This document shows positions 43,807 to 53,563 of a stretch of 64,000 bases of DNA, piece by piece. The notes below the pieces were generated by a model, which saw nothing but the letters and a program-made list of their open reading frames with translations, was not told where the DNA came from and did not search any database. Source of the DNA: an uncultured Clostridium sp. (GTDB lineage: Bacteria > Bacillota > Clostridia > Lachnospirales > Lachnospiraceae); the NCBI GenBank assembly GCA_900542035.1, contig UQMJ01000010.1:1-64000 (forward strand), in the 5' to 3' direction. Positions within the stretch are counted from its first letter, which is position 1, and each line of letters opens with the position of its first letter. The position numbers were made by a program, and so were the translations under genes.

Positions 43807-43824
43807 TGCAGCGTTCACGCTGCA
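43807..43824 (+). other. Perfect hairpin in the leader of the Rpn gene
   Basis: TGCAGCG-TTCA-CGCTGCA is a perfect 7-bp stem with a 4-base loop, about 60 bases before the TTG start. No T tract follows. It is a possible leader-structure element. Confidence 0.5.
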
Positions 43825-43884
43825 TCTTGGGCATTCAGCCTGATGACGGCAAGCCTCGGGAGATTACAAAGGGGAGAAGCATAG

Positions 43885-44772
43885 TTGGCACAAAAAGACA
43901 AAATTGAGAAAATGCTGGAAGAATATGACGATGTGTTTGCGGACATTGTAAATGTACTGGGGTTTCAGGGAAAAAAGGAAGTAAGGCAGAACTCATTAAG
44001 ACCTGGACCAACTGCGTCCGTCTACTGGGACAAACAGGGGGAACACAGGGAGCAATTTCGGGATGTAGCTAAATACTGCATGGATATGGGGACGATCCTG
44101 GTACTGTTTGGCCTGGAAAACCAGACCGTACAGGACTGGGACATGGTATTCCGAATGATGCGCTACGATGGTTCTGCCTATAAACTTCAGGAAAACAGAC
44201 GGAAAAAGTATCCGGTAATTTCATTTGTCCTATATTTTGGGATGGAACATTGGGAGGCACCGGTAACGGTACATGAAGCAGTTTCAGGAAAACTTCCGGA
44301 ATGGCAGAGGGTTCTGGAACTTGTGCCGGATTACCGGATGAATCTGATAGAGGTGGCCTTTCTGCCAAAAGAGGTTAGGGAACAGTTTACTTCAGATTTC
44401 CATCTTGTAGCAGAGTATTTCTACGCAAAGAGGACTGGAAGAGAAAAGGAATTTTTTGAGGGGCCGGAGGGCAGAAGACACATTCGCCATGTCAGGGAAG
44501 TACTGGAATTTTTTCGGATTTTTTCCGGAGATGCCAGGTATAACGCAGTATTGGAAAATTATGAGAAGCACGCAGAGGAAGGAGAGATGGATATGTCATG
44601 CAGTTTGCTGGACTATGTTGAGGGGAAAGGACTGAGTCAGGGAGCAAAAGCCTGTGTAGAAATCTGCAGGGAATTGGGGCAGGATTATGACAGTACGCTT
44701 CAGAGACTGATGGACAAATTTTCTTTCAGCAGAAACCAGGCAGAAGATGAAATGAAAAAGTACTGGAAGTAG
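43885..44772 (+). CDS. Rpn-family recombination-promoting nuclease / PD-(D/E)XK transposase-like protein
   Basis: The E78-N-Q80 pair in LFGLENQT is the catalytic E-x-Q signature of the Rpn (transposase_31) family, whose members cut DNA in vivo and promote recombination. Residues 85-115 (MVFRMMRYDGSAY) and 160-180 (PDYRMNLIEVAF) are also typical. The C-terminal helical tail (about 230-295) is variable in the family. At 295 aa the protein is full length. It starts with TTG, 8 bases after AAGGGGAG. It has a promoter and hairpin leader, and is flanked by metabolic genes. No inverted repeats mark an element border. Confidence 0.85.
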   Translation: MAQKDKIEKMLEEYDDVFADIVNVLGFQGKKEVRQNSLRPGPTASVYWDKQGEHREQFRDVAKYCMDMGTILVLFGLENQTVQDWDMVFRMMRYDGSAYKLQENRRKKYPVISFVLYFGMEHWEAPVTVHEAVSGKLPEWQRVLELVPDYRMNLIEVAFLPKEVREQFTSDFHLVAEYFYAKRTGREKEFFEGPEGRRHIRHVREVLEFFRIFSGDARYNAVLENYEKHAEEGEMDMSCSLLDYVEGKGLSQGAKACVEICRELGQDYDSTLQRLMDKFSFSRNQAEDEMKKYWK

Positions 44773-44899
44773 CTTTCGACCATTTTATACTTTATACTTT
44801 TTTTAGAAAAGCAACACACTTTCTTCACACAAAAAACATACTTCAGGCACAACTTCTCTTTAAGATAGCACTAAAAAGAACTAAAGGAGAGAAGGCATT

Positions 44900-46099
44900 A
44901 TGACAAAATCTTGTGCGCTGCAAAAAGACAAATTATGGAAACAAATGATGATTTTTACGGTACTGCTGTCCCTTTTGCTGACATTTTTTTGCCCGTTAAC
45001 GGCAAAAGCAGCAGGAGGAATTGAGCTAAGTACCGCGTATCCTGGAATTACGGTAAAAGCAGGAGAGGCAGTCTCGGTCAATCTGGATCTGGAGAATACC
45101 AGCGGATCCGCGTTTGATGCCGCATTGTCAACCGTATCAATGCCGGAGGGATGGGAAGGATATTTCAGCGGCGGCGGAAAGCAGATTAGCAAGGTTCATG
45201 CACCCAATGGAGAAACGGTAAGCGGCGTTACCTTCCAGATGACAATTCCAAAAGACGCGGCAGAAGGTACTTACCAGGTACAGTTAAGCGCTGCAGCAGA
45301 CAGCGGGATTTCTGATACAGCAACCCTGGACTTTACCATCAGTGAAAATGAATATGGACAGAGCAGCTTTACCACGGAGTATCCATCTCAGGAGGGACCA
45401 TCCGGAACGACATTTACATTTAACACGACTCTTGTAAATAATGGCGCAGATACTCAGTCCTACAGTTTGTCCGCGCAGGCTCCAAGCGGCTGGCAGGTAA
45501 GCTTTAAGCCATCTGGAGAGGCTACTCAGATTGCAGCAATCGACATTGATTCTGCAGGAACACAGGGAATCAGCGTAACTGTTATTCCGCCGGAAAATGT
45601 AGAAGCAGGAGAATACAAGATTCCGATTACGGCTGTTTCATCCAAGGAAACCATGAATCTGGATTTAAATGTCAATATTACTGGAACGTACGGTCTGACA
45701 GTGACCACTCCCACCGGCTTGTTAAGTCTGGATACTTCTGCCGGAAAAGAATCAGCAGTAACCTTAAATGTAATGAATACCAGCAATGTACCTCTGGAAA
45801 ACATCAGCCTGACTTCTTCTGCACCAGCTGGATGGACGGTAGAATTTGACAATTCCACCATTGAAAGCCTGGATGCAGGCGCAACTAAAGAAGTAGTTGC
45901 CCATATCACTCCAGGGGAGGACGCTATGACCGGCGACTATGTAACGTCTATTTCTGCATCCGTTGCAGAGACTTCTGCCAGCGCAGAGTTTCGGGTTACC
46001 GTAAAGACGGCAACCGTCTGGGGAATTGTGGCAATTGCGGTTATTGCGGCGCTGATTGCCGGTCTGGGTTATGTATTTAAGAAATACGGCAGAAGATAG
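44900..46099 (+). CDS. Cell-surface protein with NEW3/CARDB-like domains and C-terminal membrane anchor
   Basis: A signal peptide (hydrophobic residues about 18-35, ending AKAAG) leads to three repeated Ig-like domains of about 100 residues. Each has the pattern of an N-x-G-A/S strand, then P-x-G-W (MPEGWEG, APSGWQV, APAGWTV) and G-x-Y strands, as in NPCBM-associated NEW3 domains. A C-terminal membrane segment (about 372-392) ends in KKYGRR. It has 399 aa. AAAGGAG lies 10 bases before the ATG. It is co-transcribed with an ABC ATPase and permease (12 bases to the ATPase), like NosD/F/Y-type or lipid-linked export sets. The role is unknown; substrate capture or envelope binding is plausible. 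Confidence 0.82.
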   Translation: MTKSCALQKDKLWKQMMIFTVLLSLLLTFFCPLTAKAAGGIELSTAYPGITVKAGEAVSVNLDLENTSGSAFDAALSTVSMPEGWEGYFSGGGKQISKVHAPNGETVSGVTFQMTIPKDAAEGTYQVQLSAAADSGISDTATLDFTISENEYGQSSFTTEYPSQEGPSGTTFTFNTTLVNNGADTQSYSLSAQAPSGWQVSFKPSGEATQIAAIDIDSAGTQGISVTVIPPENVEAGEYKIPITAVSSKETMNLDLNVNITGTYGLTVTTPTGLLSLDTSAGKESAVTLNVMNTSNVPLENISLTSSAPAGWTVEFDNSTIESLDAGATKEVVAHITPGEDAMTGDYVTSISASVAETSASAEFRVTVKTATVWGIVAIAVIAALIAGLGYVFKKYGRR

Positions 46100-46110
46100 G
46101 CGGTGGCATC

Positions 46111-47064
46111 ATGGATGAAATGACAAAACTTGAGCCAATCATCAAGATCTCCGGTCTTACAAAAGTTTACGGCGAAAAACGGGCAGTGGATAATTTGTAT
46201 CTGACTGTGGGAAAAGGCGAAGTATTTGGTTTACTAGGTCCCAATGGAGCCGGAAAAACCACGACGGTACTGATGCTGTTAGGATTGACAGAGCCAACAG
46301 AGGGATTTGCATGGATTGATGGTCATGACTGCATCAGGGAACCGATTGCAGTAAAGCGGATTGTGGGATACCTTCCGGATAACGTAGGATTTTATAATGA
46401 TTTGACAGGACGGGAAAATTTGAGATTTACCGGAAGATTAAATGGATTAAGCGGAGATTTCCTGGAACAGCGGATAGAGGAACTGCTGGAGAGGGTTGGT
46501 ATGACCGAAGCAGCAGACAAAAAAGCAGGGACTTATTCCAGAGGTATGAAGCAAAGGCTGGGGATTGCAGATGTTTTAATGAAAGATCCTAAAGTCATTA
46601 TTATGGATGAGCCTACGTTAGGAATCGACCCACAGGGAATGAGGGAACTTCTGGAATTAATCAGGCAGCTGGCAGAGGAAGACAAGAGAACCATTATGAT
46701 TTCATCCCATCAGCTTCAGCAGATTCAGCAGGTCTGTGATCGGGTGGGAATCTTTGTAAAAGGAAAACTGATTGCCTGCGGCCCGATTGAGACACTGGGG
46801 CAGCAGCTGGAAAAAGAGGGCCATTTTGTGACGGAAATCCAGGCGGAGCCAATGGACGAACGCTTACCCCAGCTTCTGGAATCCATTGAAACGGTAAAAG
46901 CAGTGAATCGGGAAGGACAGTCCTTAATTATTGATTCTACAGAAGATATCCGGAAAGAAATGGGACGGCGATTGGTGGAACAGGGGTACGCCTTGTTAGG
47001 ATTAAAACAGAAGGGAGGGGAACTGGATGAAATCTATCGCCAATATTTTGAACAGGAAGCCTGA
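46111..47064 (+). CDS. ABC transporter ATPase (NatA/CcmA/NosF type)
   Basis: This 317-aa ATPase has Walker A GPNGAGKTT (about 46-54), Q-loop LPDNVGFYNDLTG, signature YSRGMKQRLGIA (about 145-156), Walker B VIIMDEPTLGIDP (about 162-174) and switch His in ISSHQLQQI. The C-terminal 90 residues form a regulatory extension typical of ABC-2 partners. The family drives efflux or assembly of membrane-linked products. The gene lies between the NEW3 protein and the permease, which it overlaps by 38 bases. Confidence 0.9.
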   Translation: MDEMTKLEPIIKISGLTKVYGEKRAVDNLYLTVGKGEVFGLLGPNGAGKTTTVLMLLGLTEPTEGFAWIDGHDCIREPIAVKRIVGYLPDNVGFYNDLTGRENLRFTGRLNGLSGDFLEQRIEELLERVGMTEAADKKAGTYSRGMKQRLGIADVLMKDPKVIIMDEPTLGIDPQGMRELLELIRQLAEEDKRTIMISSHQLQQIQQVCDRVGIFVKGKLIACGPIETLGQQLEKEGHFVTEIQAEPMDERLPQLLESIETVKAVNREGQSLIIDSTEDIRKEMGRRLVEQGYALLGLKQKGGELDEIYRQYFEQEA

Positions 47065-48052
47065 GAAAACAGAAGAAAAGGAACAGGAAGCCTTCAAAGA
47101 AGAGCGTTATGATCAGAGACAGGGGCTGATTGCCCTTTACAACAAAGAAATGACCGATCACTTCCGCAGCAAACGGATTTTGATTGTGCTGGCTCTGATT
47201 GGACTTACCAGTTTTGCCAGCCTTTATGGAGCGCTGTCGGTAATTACCTCTTACAGTGAAGTAGAGTTTTTGTTCCTTCAGCTTTATACAGCCAGCGGAA
47301 ATTCCATTCCTTCTTTCGTATCGTTCATCGCTCTGCTGGGCCCGTTTGTAGGACTGGCGCTGGGATTTGACGGAATTATTGGAGAAAAATCAGAACGGAC
47401 GCTGTATCGACTGACTTCCCAGCCGATTTATCGAGATTCCATTATTAACGGAAAGTTTTTGGCAGGAACCACAATCATTGTAATGATGGTATATTCCATG
47501 GGAATCCTGATAGGAGCAGTGGGAATGCTGGTAACCGGAATTGTGCCAACTACAGAGGAAATTGCGAGAATTTTTGTGTTCCTGCTTCTGACCTGCGTTT
47601 ATATCTGTTTCTGGCTGGGATTGGCGCTGCTATTTTCCGTAATCTGCAAAAATGCGGCAACTTCAGCAATGCTGTCCATTTCCATCTGGCTGTTTTTCTC
47701 GTTATTTATGACGATGTTAGTCAGTGTAATTGCCAATGCACTGTATCCAGTAGGAACGAATATGGAAGCGCTGTTAAATTCTGCAAAAAATTATTCCTGT
47801 CAGCTGGCATTAAACCGGATTTCTCCATATTATCTGTTTAGTGAAGCAGTGACCACGATTATGAATCCAAGTGTCAGAACCATTGGTTTGATGACGGTCC
47901 AGTCATTATCCGGAGCCATTGAGGGATATTTATCCTTTGGTCAGAGCCTGCTTTTAATCTGGCCGCATCTGGCAGGACTGACAGCATTTATGCTGGGGAC
48001 GTTCTGTGCTTCCTATGTTCTCTTTATGAGACAGGAGATTCGGGCAAAGTAA
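47027..48052 (+). CDS. ABC-2 type permease (NosY/NatB-like)
   Basis: This 341-aa membrane protein has a charged N-terminus of about 50 residues and six segments (about 51-70, 95-115, 140-165, 175-200, 205-225 and 310-330). IIGEKSERTLYRLTSQPIYRDSIINGKFLAG (about 118-148) resembles the EGTLEYLLSRP/SR loop of ABC-2 permeases. It starts inside the ATPase gene, with GGAGGGGAA upstream. It forms the export pore with the ATPase and probably works with the NEW3 surface protein. Substrate unknown. Confidence 0.88.
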   Translation: MKSIANILNRKPEKTEEKEQEAFKEERYDQRQGLIALYNKEMTDHFRSKRILIVLALIGLTSFASLYGALSVITSYSEVEFLFLQLYTASGNSIPSFVSFIALLGPFVGLALGFDGIIGEKSERTLYRLTSQPIYRDSIINGKFLAGTTIIVMMVYSMGILIGAVGMLVTGIVPTTEEIARIFVFLLLTCVYICFWLGLALLFSVICKNAATSAMLSISIWLFFSLFMTMLVSVIANALYPVGTNMEALLNSAKNYSCQLALNRISPYYLFSEAVTTIMNPSVRTIGLMTVQSLSGAIEGYLSFGQSLLLIWPHLAGLTAFMLGTFCASYVLFMRQEIRAK

Positions 48053-48081
48053 ATGTAAAAACAAACATAAAAGCAGACACG

Positions 48082-48122
48082 AAAGGAAGGCTATTGGATT
48101 TTAGCCATTAGCCTTCCTTTTT
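48082..48122. terminator. Bidirectional terminator between the ABC permease and heparinase genes
   Basis: The stem AAAGGAAGGCTA / TAGCCTTCCTTT (48082-48093, 48109-48120) with T tract on the right and A-rich left flank serves both converging genes. Confidence 0.88.
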
Positions 48123-48132
48123 CTGGTAAACC

Positions 48133-50079
48133 TTATGAAATGGTTATTACAGCCTGCCCTTTTGTTTCAGAATCCAATAATACCTGACATTTATAAATTT
48201 CGTGTTTCCACGCGCCCTGAAGTCTGGCATCGGTAATGGGAATCGGAGTGATTTCTGCATGGGAAGCGCCTGCAATGTGACAGGTTCCCAGTTCGCCAAT
48301 TTTCAGACATATGGACGGAACAGAGGTTACGCTGCTGTCTGCAGCGCTGGCAGGGACTGCTTCCGGTTTTTCGTAAGTCATGAAAGTCAAAGAAACAGGA
48401 AGGTGCTCTGTCTGGTAGGTGTCAGTAATGGCGATATAGGAATCGGTGCCTTTATGAAGCGCAGCGTTCCTACGATAGGACAATACTCTGGAATCGCCGT
48501 AGGCCGGAGCAATATCCATAGAAATTTCCGGATGAATGGAATCTAAATTTACAGAGACCTGGCGGGCCCCATATTCTTCCCCGTCTTTTTGAATAATTCC
48601 TCCTACATGAAGAGGGATGTCATCGCTGGCAGTTATGTTGCTGTCATCTCCAAAGACAGGCAGGTTATGGAAGCGGGACTGCATGGTCCAGATTTCATAC
48701 CGGTTAGGAGAAAAGGTCTTTTTTGTATAAGTTTCCACGCCGACGTCAATAAACAGAGGCTTGCCGTCTTTATAAACCGTAAAGCTTCCTACGTCATTGT
48801 GGTTGTGGCTGTCGCCGTTGTCGCCGGCTTTGACAGCCAGACACAGACGGCTGTCTCTTGCTAAAAACAGTCCGGCGCTTGGATAGTAAAGATCCGGATA
48901 AGCGAGGGGCTGGGAGCAGTTACGGTTCATTAACTCTTCATGAGTGAAGACAGACTGGAGGCGATAAAATAAATTGTGTTCATCTTCAAATAGCTGATTG
49001 GAACTTTCTTTATAATCTCTGGCTGTAAAATTCATTAAATCCTCATTTTCAGTCCGTTTTCCGAATAAAAACTCTCTGGCTCCACATCGTCCCGCAATGG
49101 GAGAACAGTCGGCAAAGTTGACATAATAAGGGCCAGCAACATGAACATGAAAAATATAGGAAGCAATGTTGCGGATCTTTTCTTCTTTATATAAAGAAGA
49201 AAAGGCGTTGCCGGAAATTCCATTTAAGACTTCCATAGCCCCAAATAAGGTCAGTCCGGCGTGTCGGAAATACTGGGCTCCTTCATCACAGCAGCCGTCT
49301 GTTCCGTATTCATCCAGGAAGTAGTCCAGACTTTTGCAGGCCTGACTTAAGATAGCTGACAGATTCAGATAGGATTGACCGTTAGATGCCGGACTCGGCT
49401 TCCACTGCAGGCAGAAAGCAGACGCCAGCAGAACATTCTGGGTACACCAGGAAGTCCAGTTGTTCATATGGGAGGTTCCATCTCCCATCCACCAGAAATG
49501 CTCGTTCAGATAAGGCTTAAAAATACGGATTTCCAAGTTGGTCTGCACCATTCCCAGGATAGAAGGGCTTACCAGATTTAATTCTTCCTGCAGAAGATAA
49601 GCGGCAGTAGAAAGAATGGCGCCGGTTTCCGCTGCAAACAGGTCGACTACAGGACGGTTGACATCGGGAAGAATCAACTGGGGAGTATCCCGTATATAGG
49701 AGTTGTGGGCAGGAAGCTGCCAGGCAGTTTCTTCACAAATGCAGAAAAAACCATTGATAATATCGTCCATAAACCGTCCCTGATGTTCTGTGCATTCTGC
49801 CAGAACCAGAGCATTTAAGGCCAGACGGCGGTTGAAAAGCCGTTCCTGATACCGTTCGCGGTTGCCAGTGCGGCAAAAATCCATAAAATCTGTTGCCAGA
49901 AGCTGCGGATACTGGTAATGGAGAAACGCTTCTCCGGTTTTAATGAGGCGCTCCCTGACAGACGCGGGAAGGGTTTCCCAGGCATTGCGGTCAGACGCCT
50001 GGGGATAAGGCCGGAAATCAAGAAACTCCGGTTGGTTATGATGATTCATGGTCCAGTTTTGTAAAAGTTGGGAAAACAT
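48133..50079 (-). CDS. Heparinase II/III-family polysaccharide lyase-like protein, cytoplasmic
   Basis: At 648 aa, the protein has an N-terminal alpha/alpha toroid-type domain (about 60-340) and a C-terminal Hepar_II_III beta-sandwich. Its hallmark is SHNHNDVGSFTVYKDGKPL (about 420-438), with the conserved His-x-Asn-Asp. No signal peptide is seen, so it probably acts on imported oligosaccharides. Family members eliminate uronate-containing glycans such as heparin, alginate or related polymers. The true substrate is not readable. Its start codon overlaps the response-regulator stop by one base, and it reads opposite to the CUT1 importer genes that probably feed it. Confidence 0.82.
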   Translation of the reverse strand: MFSQLLQNWTMNHHNQPEFLDFRPYPQASDRNAWETLPASVRERLIKTGEAFLHYQYPQLLATDFMDFCRTGNRERYQERLFNRRLALNALVLAECTEHQGRFMDDIINGFFCICEETAWQLPAHNSYIRDTPQLILPDVNRPVVDLFAAETGAILSTAAYLLQEELNLVSPSILGMVQTNLEIRIFKPYLNEHFWWMGDGTSHMNNWTSWCTQNVLLASAFCLQWKPSPASNGQSYLNLSAILSQACKSLDYFLDEYGTDGCCDEGAQYFRHAGLTLFGAMEVLNGISGNAFSSLYKEEKIRNIASYIFHVHVAGPYYVNFADCSPIAGRCGAREFLFGKRTENEDLMNFTARDYKESSNQLFEDEHNLFYRLQSVFTHEELMNRNCSQPLAYPDLYYPSAGLFLARDSRLCLAVKAGDNGDSHNHNDVGSFTVYKDGKPLFIDVGVETYTKKTFSPNRYEIWTMQSRFHNLPVFGDDSNITASDDIPLHVGGIIQKDGEEYGARQVSVNLDSIHPEISMDIAPAYGDSRVLSYRRNAALHKGTDSYIAITDTYQTEHLPVSLTFMTYEKPEAVPASAADSSVTSVPSICLKIGELGTCHIAGASHAEITPIPITDARLQGAWKHEIYKCQVLLDSETKGQAVITIS

Positions 50080-51695
50080 TATAAATCCTCCTCTGTATGA
50101 TGCTGTATAAACTCTCTGGGTGAGATTCCCTCTACTTTTTTAAATACCTTGCTGAAATAAAAGGCGCTTTCAAATCCAAGCCGGTCCGCTACTTCATAAA
50201 TCTTTAAGTTTTCTTCCAGAAGCAGGTTTTTGGCCAGGCTGATTTTCTTTTGGGTAACATATTCCGTAAAACCGATGTTGCAGGTTTTCTTAAACAGGGA
50301 ACTTAAATAATTGGGACTTAACCCGAATACTCCGGCGACCTCGTTTAAAAGAAGCCGGTCTTCTATATGGACTTCGATGTATTTCTGAATGTTGGTAATA
50401 ACATTGTCTTTATAAGATTTCCGTTTCGACTGAAGGACGCGGCACAGGCCCTCTTTTAAAATCTCCAGCCACTCTATTACCTGATGGGGAGTAGCTGCCT
50501 GATAAATAGAACGGTAACCGTCTGGAACATCTTTAAAAATTTCAGCCACGGTATCTTCTCCATCCGGCAGAAGGGAAATGGCCAGATAGAGAATGTTGCA
50601 GGCTCCATCGACGGCCTGTAAAAGCCGGCAGGAGCTGGAAGAAAAGAGCTGGCACATTTCGTTAATCGTGGTTTCTAAGACATCCGTATCAAATTCTTCA
50701 AAAGCCTGTTTAATAGATCCTTTAAAAACAGACATATTGAAGTAATTGCGGAAGGCGTCTTTGTCCTCTTCGATTTCCTGGAAAAATGCGATGGGAGTTT
50801 CCTGGGTCGTCTTTGCAGACGCCTGTCTGGACTCCTGATAGGAGCGGGAAATCAGCAGGGGCTGATCCACTGGGGAACCGATTCCCGCAGACAGCCAGAC
50901 GCTGAAATAATTGTGAAGCATAGTACAGGCATTGTCTAACGCATTGGAAATCTGGGTCCAGTCGGCTTCTTCTATAGAAGGAAAGTGGAAAATTAAGGCA
51001 AAGTGCTTTAAATCCAGGGAAACCACATAACAGGACAAATAACGGGAAAGGATTTCCCGAATCATCTGCAGACTGCTGGAGTATAAGTTCATCAACTGAG
51101 AGTGGTTCATCTGGGAGTGGGCTGATTCATGGATTTCGCAATGAGCGGCAAAATAGCAGGAATCGGAAAAATTTAGTTTTAAATCAGCGACCTGCAAAAG
51201 AAATTGTTCTTCGCTGTCAAACAGGTTGTGAAGAAGCCGCATAAAAAATTTGTCCTGATAGCTCTGGAGCAAAGGACGTCCTCCTGCGGCTTTGTAGGCC
51301 TCGCTGGCTTTTTTCTCTTCCAGACGTTTTAAGGCTCTGGTAATGGATTCTGCTAAAGAAGACGGATCCAGTTCCAGCTTTACTAAATAATCGGCGACCT
51401 GATAGGAAAGGGCAGTGCGCACCAGTTGGAATTCTTCATAGCTGGTAAGAACGATAAAAACCGGAATGGAACCAAACTGCTCCCTGCATTGTTTTACCAG
51501 ATCCAGACCGTTCATAATCGGCATTTTAATATCTGTAATAACCAGTTCCGGTCCAAGATCCTCAATCATGGACAGAGCTGCCTGTCCATTTGCGGCAGTC
51601 CCGCATATTTCAATCCCATAATCCGCCCAGTTTAACATGGATTTGATGCCAATCTGGACTAATGGTTCGTCATCGACAATTAAAAGTTTTATCAT
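50079..51695 (-). CDS. YesN-type response regulator (REC plus AraC HTH), heparinase locus
   Basis: At 538 aa, residues 1-120 form the receiver with D55 in VITDIKMP. The linker runs to about 430, and the AraC double HTH (LLLNEVAGVFGLSPNYLSSLFKKTCN, then IYEVADRLGFESAFYFSKVFKKVEG) forms the C-terminus. Its 4-base overlap with the kinase gene and 1-base overlap with the heparinase gene make a coupled kinase-regulator-heparinase unit. It probably activates this unit and the divergent importer. Confidence 0.93.
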   Translation of the reverse strand: MIKLLIVDDEPLVQIGIKSMLNWADYGIEICGTAANGQAALSMIEDLGPELVITDIKMPIMNGLDLVKQCREQFGSIPVFIVLTSYEEFQLVRTALSYQVADYLVKLELDPSSLAESITRALKRLEEKKASEAYKAAGGRPLLQSYQDKFFMRLLHNLFDSEEQFLLQVADLKLNFSDSCYFAAHCEIHESAHSQMNHSQLMNLYSSSLQMIREILSRYLSCYVVSLDLKHFALIFHFPSIEEADWTQISNALDNACTMLHNYFSVWLSAGIGSPVDQPLLISRSYQESRQASAKTTQETPIAFFQEIEEDKDAFRNYFNMSVFKGSIKQAFEEFDTDVLETTINEMCQLFSSSSCRLLQAVDGACNILYLAISLLPDGEDTVAEIFKDVPDGYRSIYQAATPHQVIEWLEILKEGLCRVLQSKRKSYKDNVITNIQKYIEVHIEDRLLLNEVAGVFGLSPNYLSSLFKKTCNIGFTEYVTQKKISLAKNLLLEENLKIYEVADRLGFESAFYFSKVFKKVEGISPREFIQHHTEEDL

Positions 51696-53563
51696 AAATT
51701 TCCTCCCGTTTCTGCTAATTCATAAGGAATGGTAATGGTAATAGCCGTATATACCCCTACTTCGCTGGTAATGGAAATGCCGTAGCGTTCTCCATATGCA
51801 TACTGAATCCTCTGATTGACATTATGGATTCCCACATGACGGAAAAAGTCTGTGCTGGCAGAATCTTCTCCGTTTAATACTTTCTGGATGGTTTCAGGAG
51901 ACATACCGACGCCGTCGTCTTTTACGCAGATTTCCAGTATTTTCCCAAAATCCGATTCCTTTGATACGGCAGTTACTGTAATGGTACCAGCCTGTCCCTT
52001 AGGCTCAATCCCATGGAATAAAGAATTCTCAATAATAGGCTGAAGCGTAAACCGATGAATCAGACAGGAATATAAATCTTCACTGGCAACCTTGCATTCC
52101 AGTGCAATACTTCCGCCGTACCGGTATTGAAGAATGAGAAAATAGTCATTTACCAGTTCCAGTTCTTCCCTCAGAGTAATGGGAAGATTGGTACCTTTCG
52201 ATACATTTTTCATCAGCCTTGCCAGAGCCGTTGTCATTTCGGCAATTCCCGCTGCTCCCTGGATGGTTGCCATCCACTTAATTGAGTTCAGGGTATTATA
52301 GAGAAAATGAGGATTAATCTGGCTTTGCAGAATCTGGTATTCCAAATCTTTTTTGTGATTTTCATCTTCAATCCGTTTATTCATCAGAGTCACGATGCTG
52401 GTAGAAAGGGAATTGATTCCTTTTCCGATGTCGCCCAGTTCGTGATCCCACTCAATGGACGGATCTCTGGAAAAATCGCCATGGGAGACTGCATCGATTT
52501 TCGTCCGGATCGCTTTTACCGGCACGTTGATAATCCGGTTTAAAAGAACCATTAACAGAATGCCAAGACAGAAAATTACCAGGCAGATTCCGGCAATCAG
52601 CAGATAGTAGAAGCTCTGCTGCTGGGTAAACTGCTGTTCCGACAGAATCTGGGAAAACGACCATCCCGTTACGCCTTCGACGGGAATGGTAATCATGGTC
52701 CGTTTGCTGTTATCGGCCATTCTTACGGTCTGGACTCTGGTAGTATTATTTAAAGAATAGGAATCCAGTTTTTCTACGGGAGTGTATATGGGCTCGGCGG
52801 GTTCAAAATGCCCGTCTTTTAAACAGTATGTAACATCCCCCATGGTAAAAAACAGGATTCCGTCTTCTCCAATCGGATAGGAGGACAGGTAATCCGTAAA
52901 AAGCTTTTCACTGATGCTTAAATAAGACCACCCGATAATATCCGAATTATATTCATTATAAATAGGACGGATAATGGGAATGACCTTAGGGGGATTTACC
53001 TTAAAAAATAAGTCGTCTTGCAATCCAATCCACTTAAAATCAGAGGCCTGAAGCAGGGATTCAAAATAAGGAGCCTGCCAGATAAGCTCTGAAGCATTGG
53101 TTCTGCTGGATTCAGACGGCCCTAAAATATGGAGAAAATGTTTCCGGCTGTTGGTAGAAATCAGGGCATGGGTAATGTAGTCATTGGGCAGCGTGTTCTG
53201 ATACTCTTCTTTAAAACGGTCAAAGGAATTTAAAGCCAGAGAACGGAGATTCTCAGTTCCTGCGCTGGAAGAAGGAGAAAGTGCAGATGCAGAATCCATT
53301 TTCTCCAGATAGTTTAAAACCTCGCTGTTGGAACAGGTCCATTTGCTGAAATAAATAATATCTGCCATATCAGAAGCGACGCGGGTAGTCACTAACTGCA
53401 GATTAAATTCAGAGGACTGAATCTGATTTTTCCGCAAAAAAGACTGGAATACAGAAAAATAGATAGTCAGCGTTATAAGAGAAATCAGCAGGGTAAAGCC
53501 TGCTGCAGCGGCCATCAGCTGGTTCCGGATGGTTTTCGGGAATGGTATCTTCGGTATTTTCAT
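51692..53563 (-). CDS. YesM-type sensor histidine kinase, heparinase locus
   Basis: This 623-aa protein has membrane segments at about 14-34 and 328-352. A Cache-type extracellular domain lies between, followed by HAMP. The His_kinase motif INPHFLYNTL carries H419, and the HATPase has N-box ENSLFHG, G1 DDGVGM and G2 VGIHNV. It is the first gene of the minus-strand unit, so its promoter lies in the 53564-53866 gap shared with the divergent binding-protein gene. Confidence 0.92.
   Translation of the reverse strand: MKIPKIPFPKTIRNQLMAAAAGFTLLISLITLTIYFSVFQSFLRKNQIQSSEFNLQLVTTRVASDMADIIYFSKWTCSNSEVLNYLEKMDSASALSPSSSAGTENLRSLALNSFDRFKEEYQNTLPNDYITHALISTNSRKHFLHILGPSESSRTNASELIWQAPYFESLLQASDFKWIGLQDDLFFKVNPPKVIPIIRPIYNEYNSDIIGWSYLSISEKLFTDYLSSYPIGEDGILFFTMGDVTYCLKDGHFEPAEPIYTPVEKLDSYSLNNTTRVQTVRMADNSKRTMITIPVEGVTGWSFSQILSEQQFTQQQSFYYLLIAGICLVIFCLGILLMVLLNRIINVPVKAIRTKIDAVSHGDFSRDPSIEWDHELGDIGKGINSLSTSIVTLMNKRIEDENHKKDLEYQILQSQINPHFLYNTLNSIKWMATIQGAAGIAEMTTALARLMKNVSKGTNLPITLREELELVNDYFLILQYRYGGSIALECKVASEDLYSCLIHRFTLQPIIENSLFHGIEPKGQAGTITVTAVSKESDFGKILEICVKDDGVGMSPETIQKVLNGEDSASTDFFRHVGIHNVNQRIQYAYGERYGISITSEVGVYTAITITIPYELAETGGNL

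Noticed and set aside
43690..43884. A 64-codon plus-strand open frame between fucO and the Rpn gene
   Set aside because: Its start overlaps the -35 element of a strong promoter, it crosses hairpins, and no ribosome site precedes it.
43885..44772. Rpn gene as part of a mobile element with insertion ends
   Set aside because: No terminal inverted repeats, target duplications or transposase partners are visible on either side.
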